A program made the translations under genes and the position numbers. Shown here piece by piece: positions 8,699 through 16,830 of a DNA stretch of 58,342 nt. Origin of the DNA: Sphaerotilus sp. (lineage in GTDB: Bacteria > Pseudomonadota > Gammaproteobacteria > Burkholderiales > Burkholderiaceae_C). The notes beneath the pieces were generated by a model. The model was not told the DNA's origin. It ran no database searches and saw only the letters and a program-made list of their open reading frames with translations. The stretch is taken from positions 1 through 58,342 of the forward strand of contig JAAFKB010000011.1 in NCBI GenBank assembly GCA_013299055.1, in the 5' to 3' direction. Within the stretch, counting starts at the first letter, position 1. Each line of letters opens with the position of its first letter.

Positions 8699-9739
8699 AT
8701 GACCTTGACCCGCCGTACCCTGGCCCCGCTGGCCGCCACCGCCACCCTCCTGGCCTGCGCCACCAGCACGCAGGCGCAGGACGTGACCCTCAAGTTCCAC
8801 CACATCTGGAACACCCAGGCGATGGCCTCGGTCAACGTCATCACGCCGTGGTGCGACAAGATCGCCGCCGAATCCGCTGGCAAGCTGAAGTGCCAGATCC
8901 TGCCGGCGATGTCGGGGGGTGGCACGCCGCCGCAGCTCGTGGACCGCGTCAAGGACGGCGTGGACGACGTGGTCATCACGCTGCCGGGCTACACGGCCGG
9001 TCGCTTCCCGGCGATGGAGGTGTTCGAGCTGCCGTTCATGACCAACTCGGCCGAGGTCGGTGCCCGCGCCGCGTGGGACTACCTGCAGAAGCACGCGATC
9101 AAGGAATTTCCCGGCACGAAGATCCTGGCCACCTGGGTCCACGACGAGGGCTATGTCCACACCCGCGAGAAGCCGGTGAGGACGCTGGCGGATTTCAAGG
9201 GCCTGAAGATGCGCGCCCCGACCCGCCAGACCAACAAGCTGCTGGCGTCGCTGGGGGCCTCTCCGGTCGGCATGCCGCTGCCGGCCGTGCCGGATGCGGT
9301 GAGCAAGGGCACGATCGACGGCTTCCTGCTGCCGTGGGAGGTGATGCCGTCGCTGAAGCTGCACGAGATGGTCAAGTACCACACCGAGACCGATCCCTCG
9401 CGCCCGGCCCTGTACAGCGCGGTGTTCGTCTTCGCCATGAACCAGGCCAGGTACGACAGCCTCAGCCCTGACCTGAAGAAGGTCATCGACAACCACAGCG
9501 GCGCCGCTTACTCGCAGGCGATCGGCAAGATCTGGGACAACAGCCAGACCGTCGGGCGCAAGGCTGCGGTGGACCATGGCAATGTCTTCTACCGCCTGCC
9601 GCTGTCCGAGATGGACAACTGGGTCAAGGCGTCCGCCGGGCTGTACGACGACTGGACCGCCGACATGGACAAGCGCGGCCTGAACGGCAAGCAGCTGCTG
9701 CAGGATGCCCGTGAGCTGCTGGTGAAGTACAAGAAATGA
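8699..9739 (+). CDS. dctP: TRAP transporter substrate-binding protein (DctP family)
   Basis: 346 residues from the ATG at 8699; an upstream in-frame extension lacks family features and would place the signal peptide internally. The N-terminus MTLTRRTLAPLAATATLLAC-ATSTQAQ is an export signal; LLAC could also be a lipobox, so periplasmic or lipid-anchored forms are both possible. The mature part has the DctP features: LKFHHIWN near its start, FELPFMTNSA and KGLKMRAPTRQTNKLLASLG, whose Arg normally binds the substrate carboxylate. The stop overlaps the start of the small permease (ATGA), giving a compact P-Q-M operon for high-affinity uptake of an organic acid. The substrate is not known. Confidence 0.9.
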   Translation: MTLTRRTLAPLAATATLLACATSTQAQDVTLKFHHIWNTQAMASVNVITPWCDKIAAESAGKLKCQILPAMSGGGTPPQLVDRVKDGVDDVVITLPGYTAGRFPAMEVFELPFMTNSAEVGARAAWDYLQKHAIKEFPGTKILATWVHDEGYVHTREKPVRTLADFKGLKMRAPTRQTNKLLASLGASPVGMPLPAVPDAVSKGTIDGFLLPWEVMPSLKLHEMVKYHTETDPSRPALYSAVFVFAMNQARYDSLSPDLKKVIDNHSGAAYSQAIGKIWDNSQTVGRKAAVDHGNVFYRLPLSEMDNWVKASAGLYDDWTADMDKRGLNGKQLLQDARELLVKYKK

Positions 9740-10254
9740 ACGGCCGGGGCGAAAGCGGGGGCGGGCTGGCGCGGATCGCCTGGGGGTTCGCCATGCTGGG
9801 CGGGCTGTGCGCGGCGGCGGCGGCGGTGATGGTGGTGGTCAGCATCGTCGGCCGCGCCGGCTGGTCCAGGCCGATCCCGGGCGATGTGGAGCTGACGCAG
9901 TTCGCGGTGGCGCTGTGCCTCTCGCTGTGCCTGCCGTGGGCGCAGGTGCATCGGGCCAACATCATCGTGGACTTCTTCACCCAGCGCGCCAGCGTGCAGA
10001 CGCAGCAGCGGCTGGACCGGATCGGCGCGCTGCTGCTGGCGCTGATGGTGGCGCTGCTGGCGTGGCGCACGGCGGTCGGGGCGCTGGCGGTGCGCGAGGC
10101 CCACGAGGCGTCGATGATCCTGGACCTGCCGATGTGGTGGACCTACGCGATGCTGGCGCCGGGGCTGGCGCTGACGGCGCTGATCGCGCTGGTGCAGGCT
10201 GTAACGGGCGACGCGGGGGCCACGGGCGCCGCGCCGCAGGAGGCCACGCCATGA
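9736..10254 (+). CDS. dctQ: TRAP transporter small permease (DctQ family)
   Basis: 172 residues with four predicted membrane helices. The family core is visible: PGDVELTQFAVALCLSLCLPWAQVHRANIIVDFFTQ, in which the segment after the second helix (HRANIIVD) is the usual DctQ signature. It forms the complex with the large permease that couples Na+ flux to uptake of solute delivered by DctP. It overlaps the binding-protein stop by four bases (ATGA) and its own stop overlaps the large-permease start, so translation of the three genes is coupled. Confidence 0.88.
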   Translation: MNGRGESGGGLARIAWGFAMLGGLCAAAAAVMVVVSIVGRAGWSRPIPGDVELTQFAVALCLSLCLPWAQVHRANIIVDFFTQRASVQTQQRLDRIGALLLALMVALLAWRTAVGALAVREAHEASMILDLPMWWTYAMLAPGLALTALIALVQAVTGDAGATGAAPQEATP

Positions 10255-11573
10255 CGCCCACCGTGATCGGCCTGGTGATGTTCGCCGGGATGCTCGGGAT
10301 GATGGCGCTGCGCGTGCCGATCGCGGCGGCGATGTTCGTGCCCGGCGCGCTCGGCTACTGGGCGCTGACCAACGACATGGCGCTGCTCAACCAGCTCAAG
10401 GGTGCGCCCGTCGCGCGGCTGACGGTGTACGACCTGTCGGTGATCCCGCTGTTCCTGCTGATGGGCCAGTTCGCCACGCAGGGTGGACTCAGCCGCGACC
10501 TGTTCAAGGCGGCTGCCGCCTTCGTCGGCCACATCCGGGGCGGGCTGGCGATGGCGGCGGTGCTGGCGGCGGCGGCGTTCGGCGCGGTGTGCGGCTCGTC
10601 CGTCGCCACGTCGGCCACGATCACGCAGGTCGCCTACCCCGAGATGAAGGCCAACGGCTACCACGGCCGGCTGTCCACCGCGACGCTGGCCTGCGGCGGC
10701 ACGCTCGGCATCCTGATCCCGCCGTCGGTGCCGCTGGTGGTGTACGCGATCCTGACCGAGCAGAACGTCGCCAAGCTCTTTGCGGCGGCCTTCATTCCCG
10801 GGCTGATCGCGATGGCGGGCTACCTGCTGGTCATCGCCATCGTCTGCCGGCTGCGGCCCGGACTGGCGCAGCCGACTCCGCCGCTCGCGTGGCTGGCGCG
10901 CTGGCGGGCGCTGCTGAACATCTGGCCGATCGTGCTGATCTTCCTGAGCGTGTTCGGCGGGATCTACGGCGGCATCTTCTCGCCGACCGAGGGCGCGGCG
11001 GTGGGCGCGGTGGGCACCTTCCTGGCCGGTGTGGGGCGGCGCGAGCTGGACCGGGCCGGCATCGTGCGCAGTTTCCTGGGCACGGCCGAGACCTCGGCGA
11101 TGGTGTTCATGATCTTCCTCGGCGCCGACATGATGAACGCGGCGCTGGCGCTGACGCAGATGCCCGCCGCGCTGGCGCAGTGGGTCAGCCACCTGGACGT
11201 GGCGCCGCTGATGATCGTGGCCGGCGTGCTGCTGCTGTACGTGGCGCTGGGCTGCGTGATGGACGAGCTGTCGATGCTGCTGCTGACCATCCCGGTGCTG
11301 TTCCCGGCCATCATGGGACTGCCGCTGATGGGCCTGGACGCCGAGCCGAAAGCCCTCTGGTTCGGCATCCTGGTGCTGATGACGGTGGGCATCGGGCTGG
11401 TGGCGCCCCCCGTGGGGCTGAACGTCTACGTCGTCAACGGCATCGCCCGCGACGTGTCGATGAACGAGACCTACAAGGGCGTGTTCCCGTTCCTCGCCAG
11501 CGACGTGCTCCGGCTGGTGGCGCTGCTGGTGTTCCCGTCGATCAGCCTCGGGCTGGTGGCGCTGCTGTTCTGA
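10251..11573 (+). CDS. dctM: TRAP transporter large permease (DctM family)
   Basis: 440 residues with about twelve hydrophobic segments. DctM hallmarks are clear: FAAAAAFGAVCGSSVATSATITQVAYPEM-like region, GTLGILIPPSVPLVVYAILTEQN and near the C-terminus GIGLVAPPVGLNVYVVNGIA. It is the ion-coupled transport subunit. The start overlaps the dctQ stop (ATGA at 10251). It is the last gene of the operon; the next gene, on the opposite strand, ends 34 bp downstream. Confidence 0.92.
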   Translation: MTPTVIGLVMFAGMLGMMALRVPIAAAMFVPGALGYWALTNDMALLNQLKGAPVARLTVYDLSVIPLFLLMGQFATQGGLSRDLFKAAAAFVGHIRGGLAMAAVLAAAAFGAVCGSSVATSATITQVAYPEMKANGYHGRLSTATLACGGTLGILIPPSVPLVVYAILTEQNVAKLFAAAFIPGLIAMAGYLLVIAIVCRLRPGLAQPTPPLAWLARWRALLNIWPIVLIFLSVFGGIYGGIFSPTEGAAVGAVGTFLAGVGRRELDRAGIVRSFLGTAETSAMVFMIFLGADMMNAALALTQMPAALAQWVSHLDVAPLMIVAGVLLLYVALGCVMDELSMLLLTIPVLFPAIMGLPLMGLDAEPKALWFGILVLMTVGIGLVAPPVGLNVYVVNGIARDVSMNETYKGVFPFLASDVLRLVALLVFPSISLGLVALLF

Positions 11574-11607
11574 GCTGCCCCTGTCGGCTGTCGGGCCTGG
11601 CTCACGT

Positions 11608-12390
11608 TCACTTCACCAGTGGCCGGATCTGCGTGAAGCCGCCGTCCACCGCGATCACCTGCCCGGTGAGGCGGCTGGATTGCGGACCCAGCAGCCACGC
11701 CATCACGTCGGCCACCTCGCCCGCCTGCTGCACGCCACCGAGCGGGTATTGCTTGTCGGCGGCTGCGCGCATCGCGTCGAGCTTGAGCATGCCGGCGGTC
11801 ATCGGCGTGTCGGTCATGCCGGGCGCGACGGCGTTGATGCGCAGGCCCGCGGCGGCGTAGGTGGCGGCAGCACTGCGCACGAGGGCTTCGACGCCCCCCT
11901 TGGCCGCCGCGATCGCCTCGTGGTTGGCCACGCCGATGCGCGACACCACCGAGCTGGCGAACACCGCCGTCCCTGGCACGCCCGCCGTGCGCAGCGCCTC
12001 GACCCAGGCGCCCAGCATGAAGAAGGCGCTGTCCAGGTTGATGCGCAACACCTCGCGGTACTGCTCGGGGCGTGTGCGGTGCAGCGGCGCGATCAGCGTG
12101 CTGCCGACGCAGTGGGCCAGATGGGTCGGCACATGCCCGAACGCTTCCCGGCACGCCGCGATGGCCAGCGCAGCGCCTTCAGGCGTGGTGGTGTCGGCGG
12201 CGATGTGCAGGTCGGCGGGCACGCCGAGCAAGCCGTCGCCTCCTCGCCCGACCGCTGCCACGGGCAGGCCACTGTCACGCAGCCGCTGGCACAGGGCCTG
12301 GCCGATGCCACCGCGCGCGCCGGTCACGAGTGCGAGCGTCTGAGGCGAAGGCCAGTGGGGATTGCGGTGGGGGATTGGCGTGTGCGTCAT
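11608..12390 (-). CDS. SDR-family oxidoreductase lacking the catalytic tyrosine
   Basis: 260 residues from the ATG at 12390; an ATG at 12402 is also possible. Rossmann motif TGARGGIG (about 23-30), NAG-equivalent region shortened, FASSVVSRIG with the active-site Ser, and a C-terminal LTGQVIAVDGGFTQIRPL. In the catalytic YxxxK position the protein reads IAAAK (within NHEAIAAAKGGVEAL), so the proton-donor Tyr is replaced by Ile while the Lys remains. This makes it a non-classical SDR; it may still reduce or isomerise an unusual substrate, or have lost oxidoreductase activity. Its start lies inside the end of the photolyase-like gene (116-bp overlap), implying translational coupling. Confidence 0.85.
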   Translation of the reverse strand: MTHTPIPHRNPHWPSPQTLALVTGARGGIGQALCQRLRDSGLPVAAVGRGGDGLLGVPADLHIAADTTTPEGAALAIAACREAFGHVPTHLAHCVGSTLIAPLHRTRPEQYREVLRINLDSAFFMLGAWVEALRTAGVPGTAVFASSVVSRIGVANHEAIAAAKGGVEALVRSAAATYAAAGLRINAVAPGMTDTPMTAGMLKLDAMRAAADKQYPLGGVQQAGEVADVMAWLLGPQSSRLTGQVIAVDGGFTQIRPLVK

Positions 12391-13603
12391 CGGGGGTTCC
12401 ATTCGGGTCCAGTTGCAAGGCGGCGAGCAGGGCGGAGGACGGCGTGCGCGACACCCGCGTCCACCACTGCGAGAACGAGGTGCAGGGCCGCTCCACCTCG
12501 GGGAACAGCGCGGCGGCCGGGCGCAGGGTGGCCAGCGACTCCAGCCGGCGCGGCAGGTGCAGGTTGTCCATGCTCTGGACTGAGCGTGCGCCTTGCAATG
12601 CCAGTGGCCAGTCGTGGACCGAGGCGATCCAGCGGTGCGGCGTCAGCTCCTGCAGCCGCTCGCCGACGAACTGCCAGCGCGCCGCCGTCCACGGGCGGCT
12701 CTGGTGGACCTCGCGCACGGCCATCGCCAGCACCAGCGTGTCGGGTGGCAGGTCCGATGGCAGCACGCCCAGCGCCCACGGGTGGACCAGCCAGACGTGC
12801 CGGTGTCGCACCAGCGCCGGCTCCGGGGTGTGGAACCCCAGCGCAGCCGGTGGGCCTTGCAGCAGCGCCGGTTCGGCCACCCCGTCCACGCAGGGCCGGG
12901 TGGGCACGGGCCGGGGCTGTCGCGCCAGACGTTCGAGCACGTCGTAGGACAGGTCCACCACGGTGCCGGGGCTGTGCCAGGCGCTGGGTGCGTGGCGGGC
13001 CACGTTGTCGGCGTTGAAGAGATACGGTTTCTGGCTGCTGGTGCCGGCCACCCACTGCCAGCTCAGGTGGTTGCTGCCCACGTCGCCGTCGAGCAGGTGC
13101 CCGATCAGCCACTCCGCGCCGCTGCGCCAATGCACCTTGCGCAGGTGCACGAGGTAGCTCGCCAGCCAGAGCCGGGCGTGGTTGTGCAGCGTGCCGGTGG
13201 CGTAGAGCGTGCGCACGGCCTGGTCGATCACGGGCAGCCCGGTGCGGGCTTCGCGCACGTCCAGCGGCACGCCGTGGGCGTAGGCGGCGTCGGGCAGCGG
13301 GCCGTCGTGCAGCGAGCGCAGGATGGCGTCCCCCCGGTGCGCCCAGACATGCTGGAAATACGCCCGCCAGCCCAGCTCGAACACCAGCTTGTGCTGCACG
13401 CCGATGCGCCGATCCGGAGGCTGTACCGCCGCGATGCCGGCGAGCACGTCCGGCAGCGTGACGGTGCCGTGCGTGATCCACGGCGACAGTCCGGTGACAG
13501 CGCCCTCCAGCGCGTTGCGGGTCTGGGCGTAGGCGTGCGCATCGACCGTGGCCAGCCGTGCCAGTGCGGCGGCGCGGGATCCGGAAAGCAGTGGTGTGTG
13601 CAT
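12275..13603 (-). CDS. Photolyase/cryptochrome-like FAD-binding protein with FAD domain first
   Basis: 442 residues. Residues about 8-220 match the helical FAD-binding domain of photolyases: ALARLATVDAHAYAQTRN, LSPWITHGTVTLPDVL, LPVIDQAVRTLYATGTLHNHARLWLASYL, then WRSGAEWLIGHLLDGDVGSNHLSWQWVAG and YLFNADNVARHAP. In ordinary photolyases this domain follows an N-terminal antenna domain of about 200 residues. Here it is N-terminal, and a separate alpha/beta-looking region follows (HVWLVHPWALG, FVGERLQELTPHRW, SFSQWW near residue 390). The order therefore appears inverted. It may be a DNA-repair or light-sensing flavoprotein. The 3' end overlaps the SDR gene, and it is divergent from a MerR-family gene, as photolyases often are. 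Confidence 0.75.
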   Translation of the reverse strand: MHTPLLSGSRAAALARLATVDAHAYAQTRNALEGAVTGLSPWITHGTVTLPDVLAGIAAVQPPDRRIGVQHKLVFELGWRAYFQHVWAHRGDAILRSLHDGPLPDAAYAHGVPLDVREARTGLPVIDQAVRTLYATGTLHNHARLWLASYLVHLRKVHWRSGAEWLIGHLLDGDVGSNHLSWQWVAGTSSQKPYLFNADNVARHAPSAWHSPGTVVDLSYDVLERLARQPRPVPTRPCVDGVAEPALLQGPPAALGFHTPEPALVRHRHVWLVHPWALGVLPSDLPPDTLVLAMAVREVHQSRPWTAARWQFVGERLQELTPHRWIASVHDWPLALQGARSVQSMDNLHLPRRLESLATLRPAAALFPEVERPCTSFSQWWTRVSRTPSSALLAALQLDPNGTPDDAHANPPPQSPLAFASDARTRDRRARWHRPGPVPAAA

Positions 13604-13646
13604 GGTGAACGCATCATGTCCTGTTTTTGTGGCGGGTCAAAGCGAT

Positions 13647-13660
13647 TGAAGATTTCTTCA
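13647..13660. promoter_or_regulatory. Inverted repeat TGAAGA-TT-TCTTCA, candidate operator
   Basis: Six-base arms with a 2-bp spacer in the 112-bp region between the photolyase-like gene (start 13603) and the MerR gene (start 13716). MerR-family regulators bind short dyads in divergent promoters of this kind, so it is a candidate site for the adjacent regulator. No clear -35/-10 pair could be assigned around it. Confidence 0.35.
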
Positions 13661-13715
13661 GCACGTTAATCAGAGGCAAAATGGCGGCATTACAGCGACA
13701 TTCAGAGTACATGCC

Positions 13716-14726
13716 ATGTCCACGTTCCCCCCTGATGACGACACCAGCCCCCGCTTCCGCAGTGCCGCCGTGGCCCGCATGACCGGCATCGCCGTGGCCA
13801 CGCTGCGGGTGTGGGAGCGCCGCTACCGCGTGGTGGCCCCGCCGCAGTCGCCCAGCGGCCACCGGCTGTACTCGTCTGCCCATGTGCGCCGGCTCGGGCT
13901 GATCCGGGCGCTGATCGAGCGGGGCCACGCCATCGGCACGCTGGCCGCGCTGGACGACACCGCCCTGCAGCACCTGCTCCTGGACGCCCCCAGTCCGCCA
14001 CCGCTGCGCCCCGCGGAGTCCGCCGCCGCACCGCTGCCTGCCAGCGCGCTCGGCATCTGGGCGATCGGGCGCACGCTGCCAGCGGCGGTGGTGGACCAGG
14101 CCAGCCGGCTCGCCAGCACGGCGCGGCTGCAGACCTGGTCCGAGCTGGCGCAGGCGCAGGCGGAGGCGGCCCGGGTGGCCGAGGCACCGCTGGACGTGCT
14201 AGCGGTCGAGCTGGACACGCTCAACACCGTCCACGCCGACCGCCTGCTCGCGCTGCGCAGCCAGGTGGCGGCACGGCAGACGCTGGTGGTGTACGGCTTC
14301 GGCTCGGATCTGGTGGTGCAGCGCCTGCGTCGACAGGGCATCACGGTCTGGCGCGGGCCGCTCGGACGGGCGGAGATGGGGCTGCTGCTGCGCACGGTGC
14401 TGGGCGTGGCGACCTCGTACACGGCCGCGATTTCGGCCAGCCCGGAGGCGCCGCGCCTGTCGCCCGATGCGCTGGCGCTGGCGGCGCGCTCGACCAGCCG
14501 GGTGCTGTGCGAGTGCCCGCGCCACCTGGCCGAGCTGATCCAGCTGCTGGGCGACTTCGAGGACTACAGCGGCCAGTGCGCCACCGATTCGCCGGCCGAC
14601 CGGCAGCTGCACGATGACCTGGGCGCCGCCGCTCGCCATGCGCGGGGCGAGTTCGAGCAGGCGCTGCGGCGGCTGGCGGCCGAGGAAGGCTGGGCCTTGC
14701 CGCAGGGGCTCCAGCGCCAAGCTTGA
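13716..14726 (+). CDS. MerR-family regulator with a cobalamin-domain-like C-terminus lacking the B12 motif
   Basis: 336 residues. Residues about 13-75 form a MerR winged helix (AAVARMTGIAVATLRVWERRY, then SGHRLYSSAHVRRL). The C-terminal part has a Rossmann-like pattern (LDVLAVELDTL, ARQTLVVYGFGSDLVVQRLRRQGI, VWRGPLGRAEM) placed as the B12-binding domain is in LitR/CarH photoreceptor repressors, but the DxHxxG cobalamin-ligand motif is absent. LitR/CarH proteins typically sit next to photolyase genes and repress them in the dark; the divergent photolyase-like gene fits that context. I infer a light- or stress-related repressor that does not use cobalamin. The start follows a short 5' region after the shared operator. 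Confidence 0.78.
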   Translation: MSTFPPDDDTSPRFRSAAVARMTGIAVATLRVWERRYRVVAPPQSPSGHRLYSSAHVRRLGLIRALIERGHAIGTLAALDDTALQHLLLDAPSPPPLRPAESAAAPLPASALGIWAIGRTLPAAVVDQASRLASTARLQTWSELAQAQAEAARVAEAPLDVLAVELDTLNTVHADRLLALRSQVAARQTLVVYGFGSDLVVQRLRRQGITVWRGPLGRAEMGLLLRTVLGVATSYTAAISASPEAPRLSPDALALAARSTSRVLCECPRHLAELIQLLGDFEDYSGQCATDSPADRQLHDDLGAAARHARGEFEQALRRLAAEEGWALPQGLQRQA

Positions 14727-14824
14727 CGCTGGCTGAACTCCGGGTTCGTCCGGGCATCGGGCCGATCGTCCTCGTCTATTCTTCGGCCGCGTCTCATCCC
14801 AAAACCAACGAAGGAGTCATCCCC

Positions 14825-15166
14825 ATGCCAGGTACGTTCGAACTGAAGGCGTCCGGTCAGGACCAGTTCCGCTTTGCCCTCAAGGCCGGCAACCACCAGA
14901 CCATCCTCACCAGCCAGTCCTACGCGAGCAAGCCATCTGCGCTCAACGGCATCGAATCGGTGCGCACCAACAGCCAGATCGAGGCCCGCTTCGACCGCCG
15001 CACCTCCAAGGCCGGCGAGCCGTACTTCGTGCTGCTGGCAGGCAACGGCCAGATCATCGGCCAGAGCGAGATGTACTCGTCGGCTGCCGCGATGGAAAAC
15101 GGCATCCAGTCCGTCACCCGCAATGGCGCCGATGCGGTGCTCAAGGACGTGACGGCCGAGGCCTGA
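14825..15166 (+). CDS. YegP-family protein (DUF1508 repeats)
   Basis: 113 residues from the ATG at 14825, which follows an AAGGAG ribosome-binding site at good spacing. Two DUF1508 units are visible: FELKASGQDQFRFALKAGNHQTILTSQSY with GIESVRTN, then PYFVLLAGNGQIIGQSEMY with GIQSVTRNG. YegP proteins are small beta-rich cytosolic proteins of unknown function, common as a two-repeat protein of this size. It is a single-gene unit. Confidence 0.9.
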   Translation: MPGTFELKASGQDQFRFALKAGNHQTILTSQSYASKPSALNGIESVRTNSQIEARFDRRTSKAGEPYFVLLAGNGQIIGQSEMYSSAAAMENGIQSVTRNGADAVLKDVTAEA

Positions 15167-15215
15167 CCGGGACGCCCGACATTCCGTTGACAGGCGGGGT
15201 TCCTACAATCCTCGG

Positions 15216-15785
15216 ATGGAACCCTTTCTGATCTCCACCGGCATCGTCGCCCTCGGCGAGATCGGCGACAAGACCCAGCTGCTCGCCTTGCTGCTGGCCG
15301 CGCGCTTTCGCCGGCCGGTGCCCATCATCCTCGGCATCTTCGTGGCCACCGTGCTCAACCATGCGCTCGCGGGCGTGGTCGGCGAGACGGTGGCGCGCTT
15401 TCTCGGGCCGGACGTGCTGCGGTGGGTCATCGGCGTGTCCTTCCTGGCGATGGCCGCCTGGATGCTGGTGCCCGACGAGATCGACGACGCCGAAGGGGGC
15501 GCGCAGCGGTTCGGCGTCTTCGGCACCACGGTGATCGCGTTCTTCCTGGCCGAGATGGGCGACAAGACGCAGATCGCCACCGTGGCCCTGGCGGCGCGTT
15601 ACAGCGAGCTGTTCCAGGTGGTGGCGGGGACGACCTTCGGCATGATGCTGGCCAACGTGCCGGCCGTGCTGCTGGGCGACCGGGCCGCGCGGGCGATCCC
15701 GATGCGGCTCGTCCACGCCATCGCGGCGGGGATCTTCGCCGTGCTGGGCGTGCTGACCTTGTGGATCGGAATTCCGACGCCCTGA
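15216..15785 (+). CDS. GDT1/TMEM165-family cation exporter (UPF0016)
   Basis: 189 residues with six hydrophobic helices in two repeats. Each repeat has the E-x-G-D-(K/R)-(T/S) motif that forms the cation site: EIGDKTQ near residue 15 and EMGDKTQ near residue 114. Bacterial members (MneA/MntX-like) export Mn2+ and related divalent cations across the inner membrane. No Mn2+ riboswitch was recognised in the 49 bp upstream. It stands alone, just before the sigma-54-driven uptake operon. Confidence 0.9.
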   Translation: MEPFLISTGIVALGEIGDKTQLLALLLAARFRRPVPIILGIFVATVLNHALAGVVGETVARFLGPDVLRWVIGVSFLAMAAWMLVPDEIDDAEGGAQRFGVFGTTVIAFFLAEMGDKTQIATVALAARYSELFQVVAGTTFGMMLANVPAVLLGDRAARAIPMRLVHAIAAGIFAVLGVLTLWIGIPTP

Positions 15786-15819
15786 GACGCGGGTTGACGG
15801 TTTGTCGGACCTGTCGCGG

Positions 15820-15840
15820 TGTGCCGCGCCGTGCTGCACA
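15820..15840. promoter_or_regulatory. Dyad upstream of the sigma-54 promoter, candidate activator site
   Basis: TGTGC at 15820 and GCACA at 15836 form an inverted repeat with an 11-bp spacer; inside it GTGCTGCAC (15831-15839) is itself a palindrome. It sits about 25-45 bp upstream of the -24 element. NtrC-family activators bind dyads upstream of sigma-54 promoters, usually somewhat further away, so this is a weak candidate for the regulator encoded at the end of the operon. Confidence 0.25.
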
Positions 15841-15863
15841 GGCAAAGCGACCCGTGACGTACT

Positions 15864-15880
15864 TGGCACGCTCCGTGCAA
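15864..15880 (+). promoter_or_regulatory. Sigma-54 (RpoN) promoter of the amino acid uptake operon
   Basis: TGGCACG-CTCC-GTGCAA matches the -24/-12 consensus TGGCACG-N4-TTGCW with one substitution and has the invariant GG-N10-GC spacing (GG at 15865-15866, GC at 15877-15878). It faces the uptake operon, which ends with an NtrC-family activator. Transcription would begin near 15889-15890, only a few bases before the first ATG of the first gene, implying a nearly leaderless mRNA or a downstream true start. Confidence 0.75.
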
Positions 15881-15892
15881 TCTCGCTGCGAC

Positions 15893-16810
15893 ATGTTGTT
15901 GCCGCACCTGCTGTCGCGCTCCGTCACGTTCCGCTGCCCCGCGCTGCTGGCACTGGCGTTCGCGTGTTCGGCGGTGTCCGCGCAGGAGGCCGACACCCTG
16001 CGCAAGATCGCCGAGACCGGCACCATCAACCTCGGCCACCGCGAGTCCTCGGTGCCGTTTTCCTACTACGACCAGCGCAAGCAGGTGGTGGGCTACTCGC
16101 ACGAGCTGATGCTGCGGCTGCTCGACACCATCAAGGCCGAGCTGAAGCTGCCCGCGCTCACCATCAAGCTCATCCCGGTGACGGCGCAGAACCGCATCCC
16201 GCTGGTGCGCAACGGCACGGTCGATCTGGAGTGCGGCTCGACCACCCACAACGCCGAACGGGCACGGCAGGTGAGCTTCTCCACCACCTTTTTCCTCGCC
16301 GGCACGCGGCTGATGACGCAGCGCAGCTCGGGCATCCAGGACTTTCCGGATCTGGCGGGCAAGACCGTCGTGGTGACCTCGGGCACCACGTCCGAGCGGC
16401 TGCTGCGCACCTACACCGAACGCAACGGCCTGCGCATCACGACGCTGCCGGCGCGGGACCACGGCGATGCGTTCGAGGCGCTGGAGTCCGGCCGGGCCGA
16501 GGCGTTCATGATGGACGACGCGCTGCTCTACGGCGAACGCGCCAAGGCCGTGCGCCCGGACGACTGGGTGGTGGTGGGAACCCCGATGTCCACCGAAGCC
16601 TATGCCTGCATGATGCGGCGCGGCGACCCGGCGTTCAAGGCCGTGGTCGACCGCGGGCTGACCACGCTGATGCGCTCCGGCGAGGCGCTGAAGATCTACA
16701 CCCGCTGGTTCCAGGCCCCCATCCCGCCCAAGGGACTCAACCTGAACTGGCCGCCCTCACCGGCGCTGCTGCAGCTCTACCAACAACCCAACGATCGGCC
16801 GCGAGGCTGA
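15893..16810 (+). CDS. Acidic amino acid ABC transporter substrate-binding protein (GltI-like), copy 1
   Basis: 305 residues from the ATG at 15893. The signal peptide is MLLPHLLSRSVTF followed by a hydrophobic run ending ACSAVSAQ. The mature protein is a family 3 periplasmic binding protein: TINLGHRESSVPFSYYDQ, PVTAQNRIPLVRNGTVDLECGSTTH and VVVTSGTTSERLLR, the GltI/AatJ pattern for glutamate/aspartate. It is about half identical by eye to the next gene. The RpoN promoter is so close that the mRNA would carry almost no leader. Two tandem binding proteins could widen substrate range for one permease. Confidence 0.85.
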   Translation: MLLPHLLSRSVTFRCPALLALAFACSAVSAQEADTLRKIAETGTINLGHRESSVPFSYYDQRKQVVGYSHELMLRLLDTIKAELKLPALTIKLIPVTAQNRIPLVRNGTVDLECGSTTHNAERARQVSFSTTFFLAGTRLMTQRSSGIQDFPDLAGKTVVVTSGTTSERLLRTYTERNGLRITTLPARDHGDAFEALESGRAEAFMMDDALLYGERAKAVRPDDWVVVGTPMSTEAYACMMRRGDPAFKAVVDRGLTTLMRSGEALKIYTRWFQAPIPPKGLNLNWPPSPALLQLYQQPNDRPRG

Positions 16811-16830
16811 GCCACCACCAAGGAACCCCG

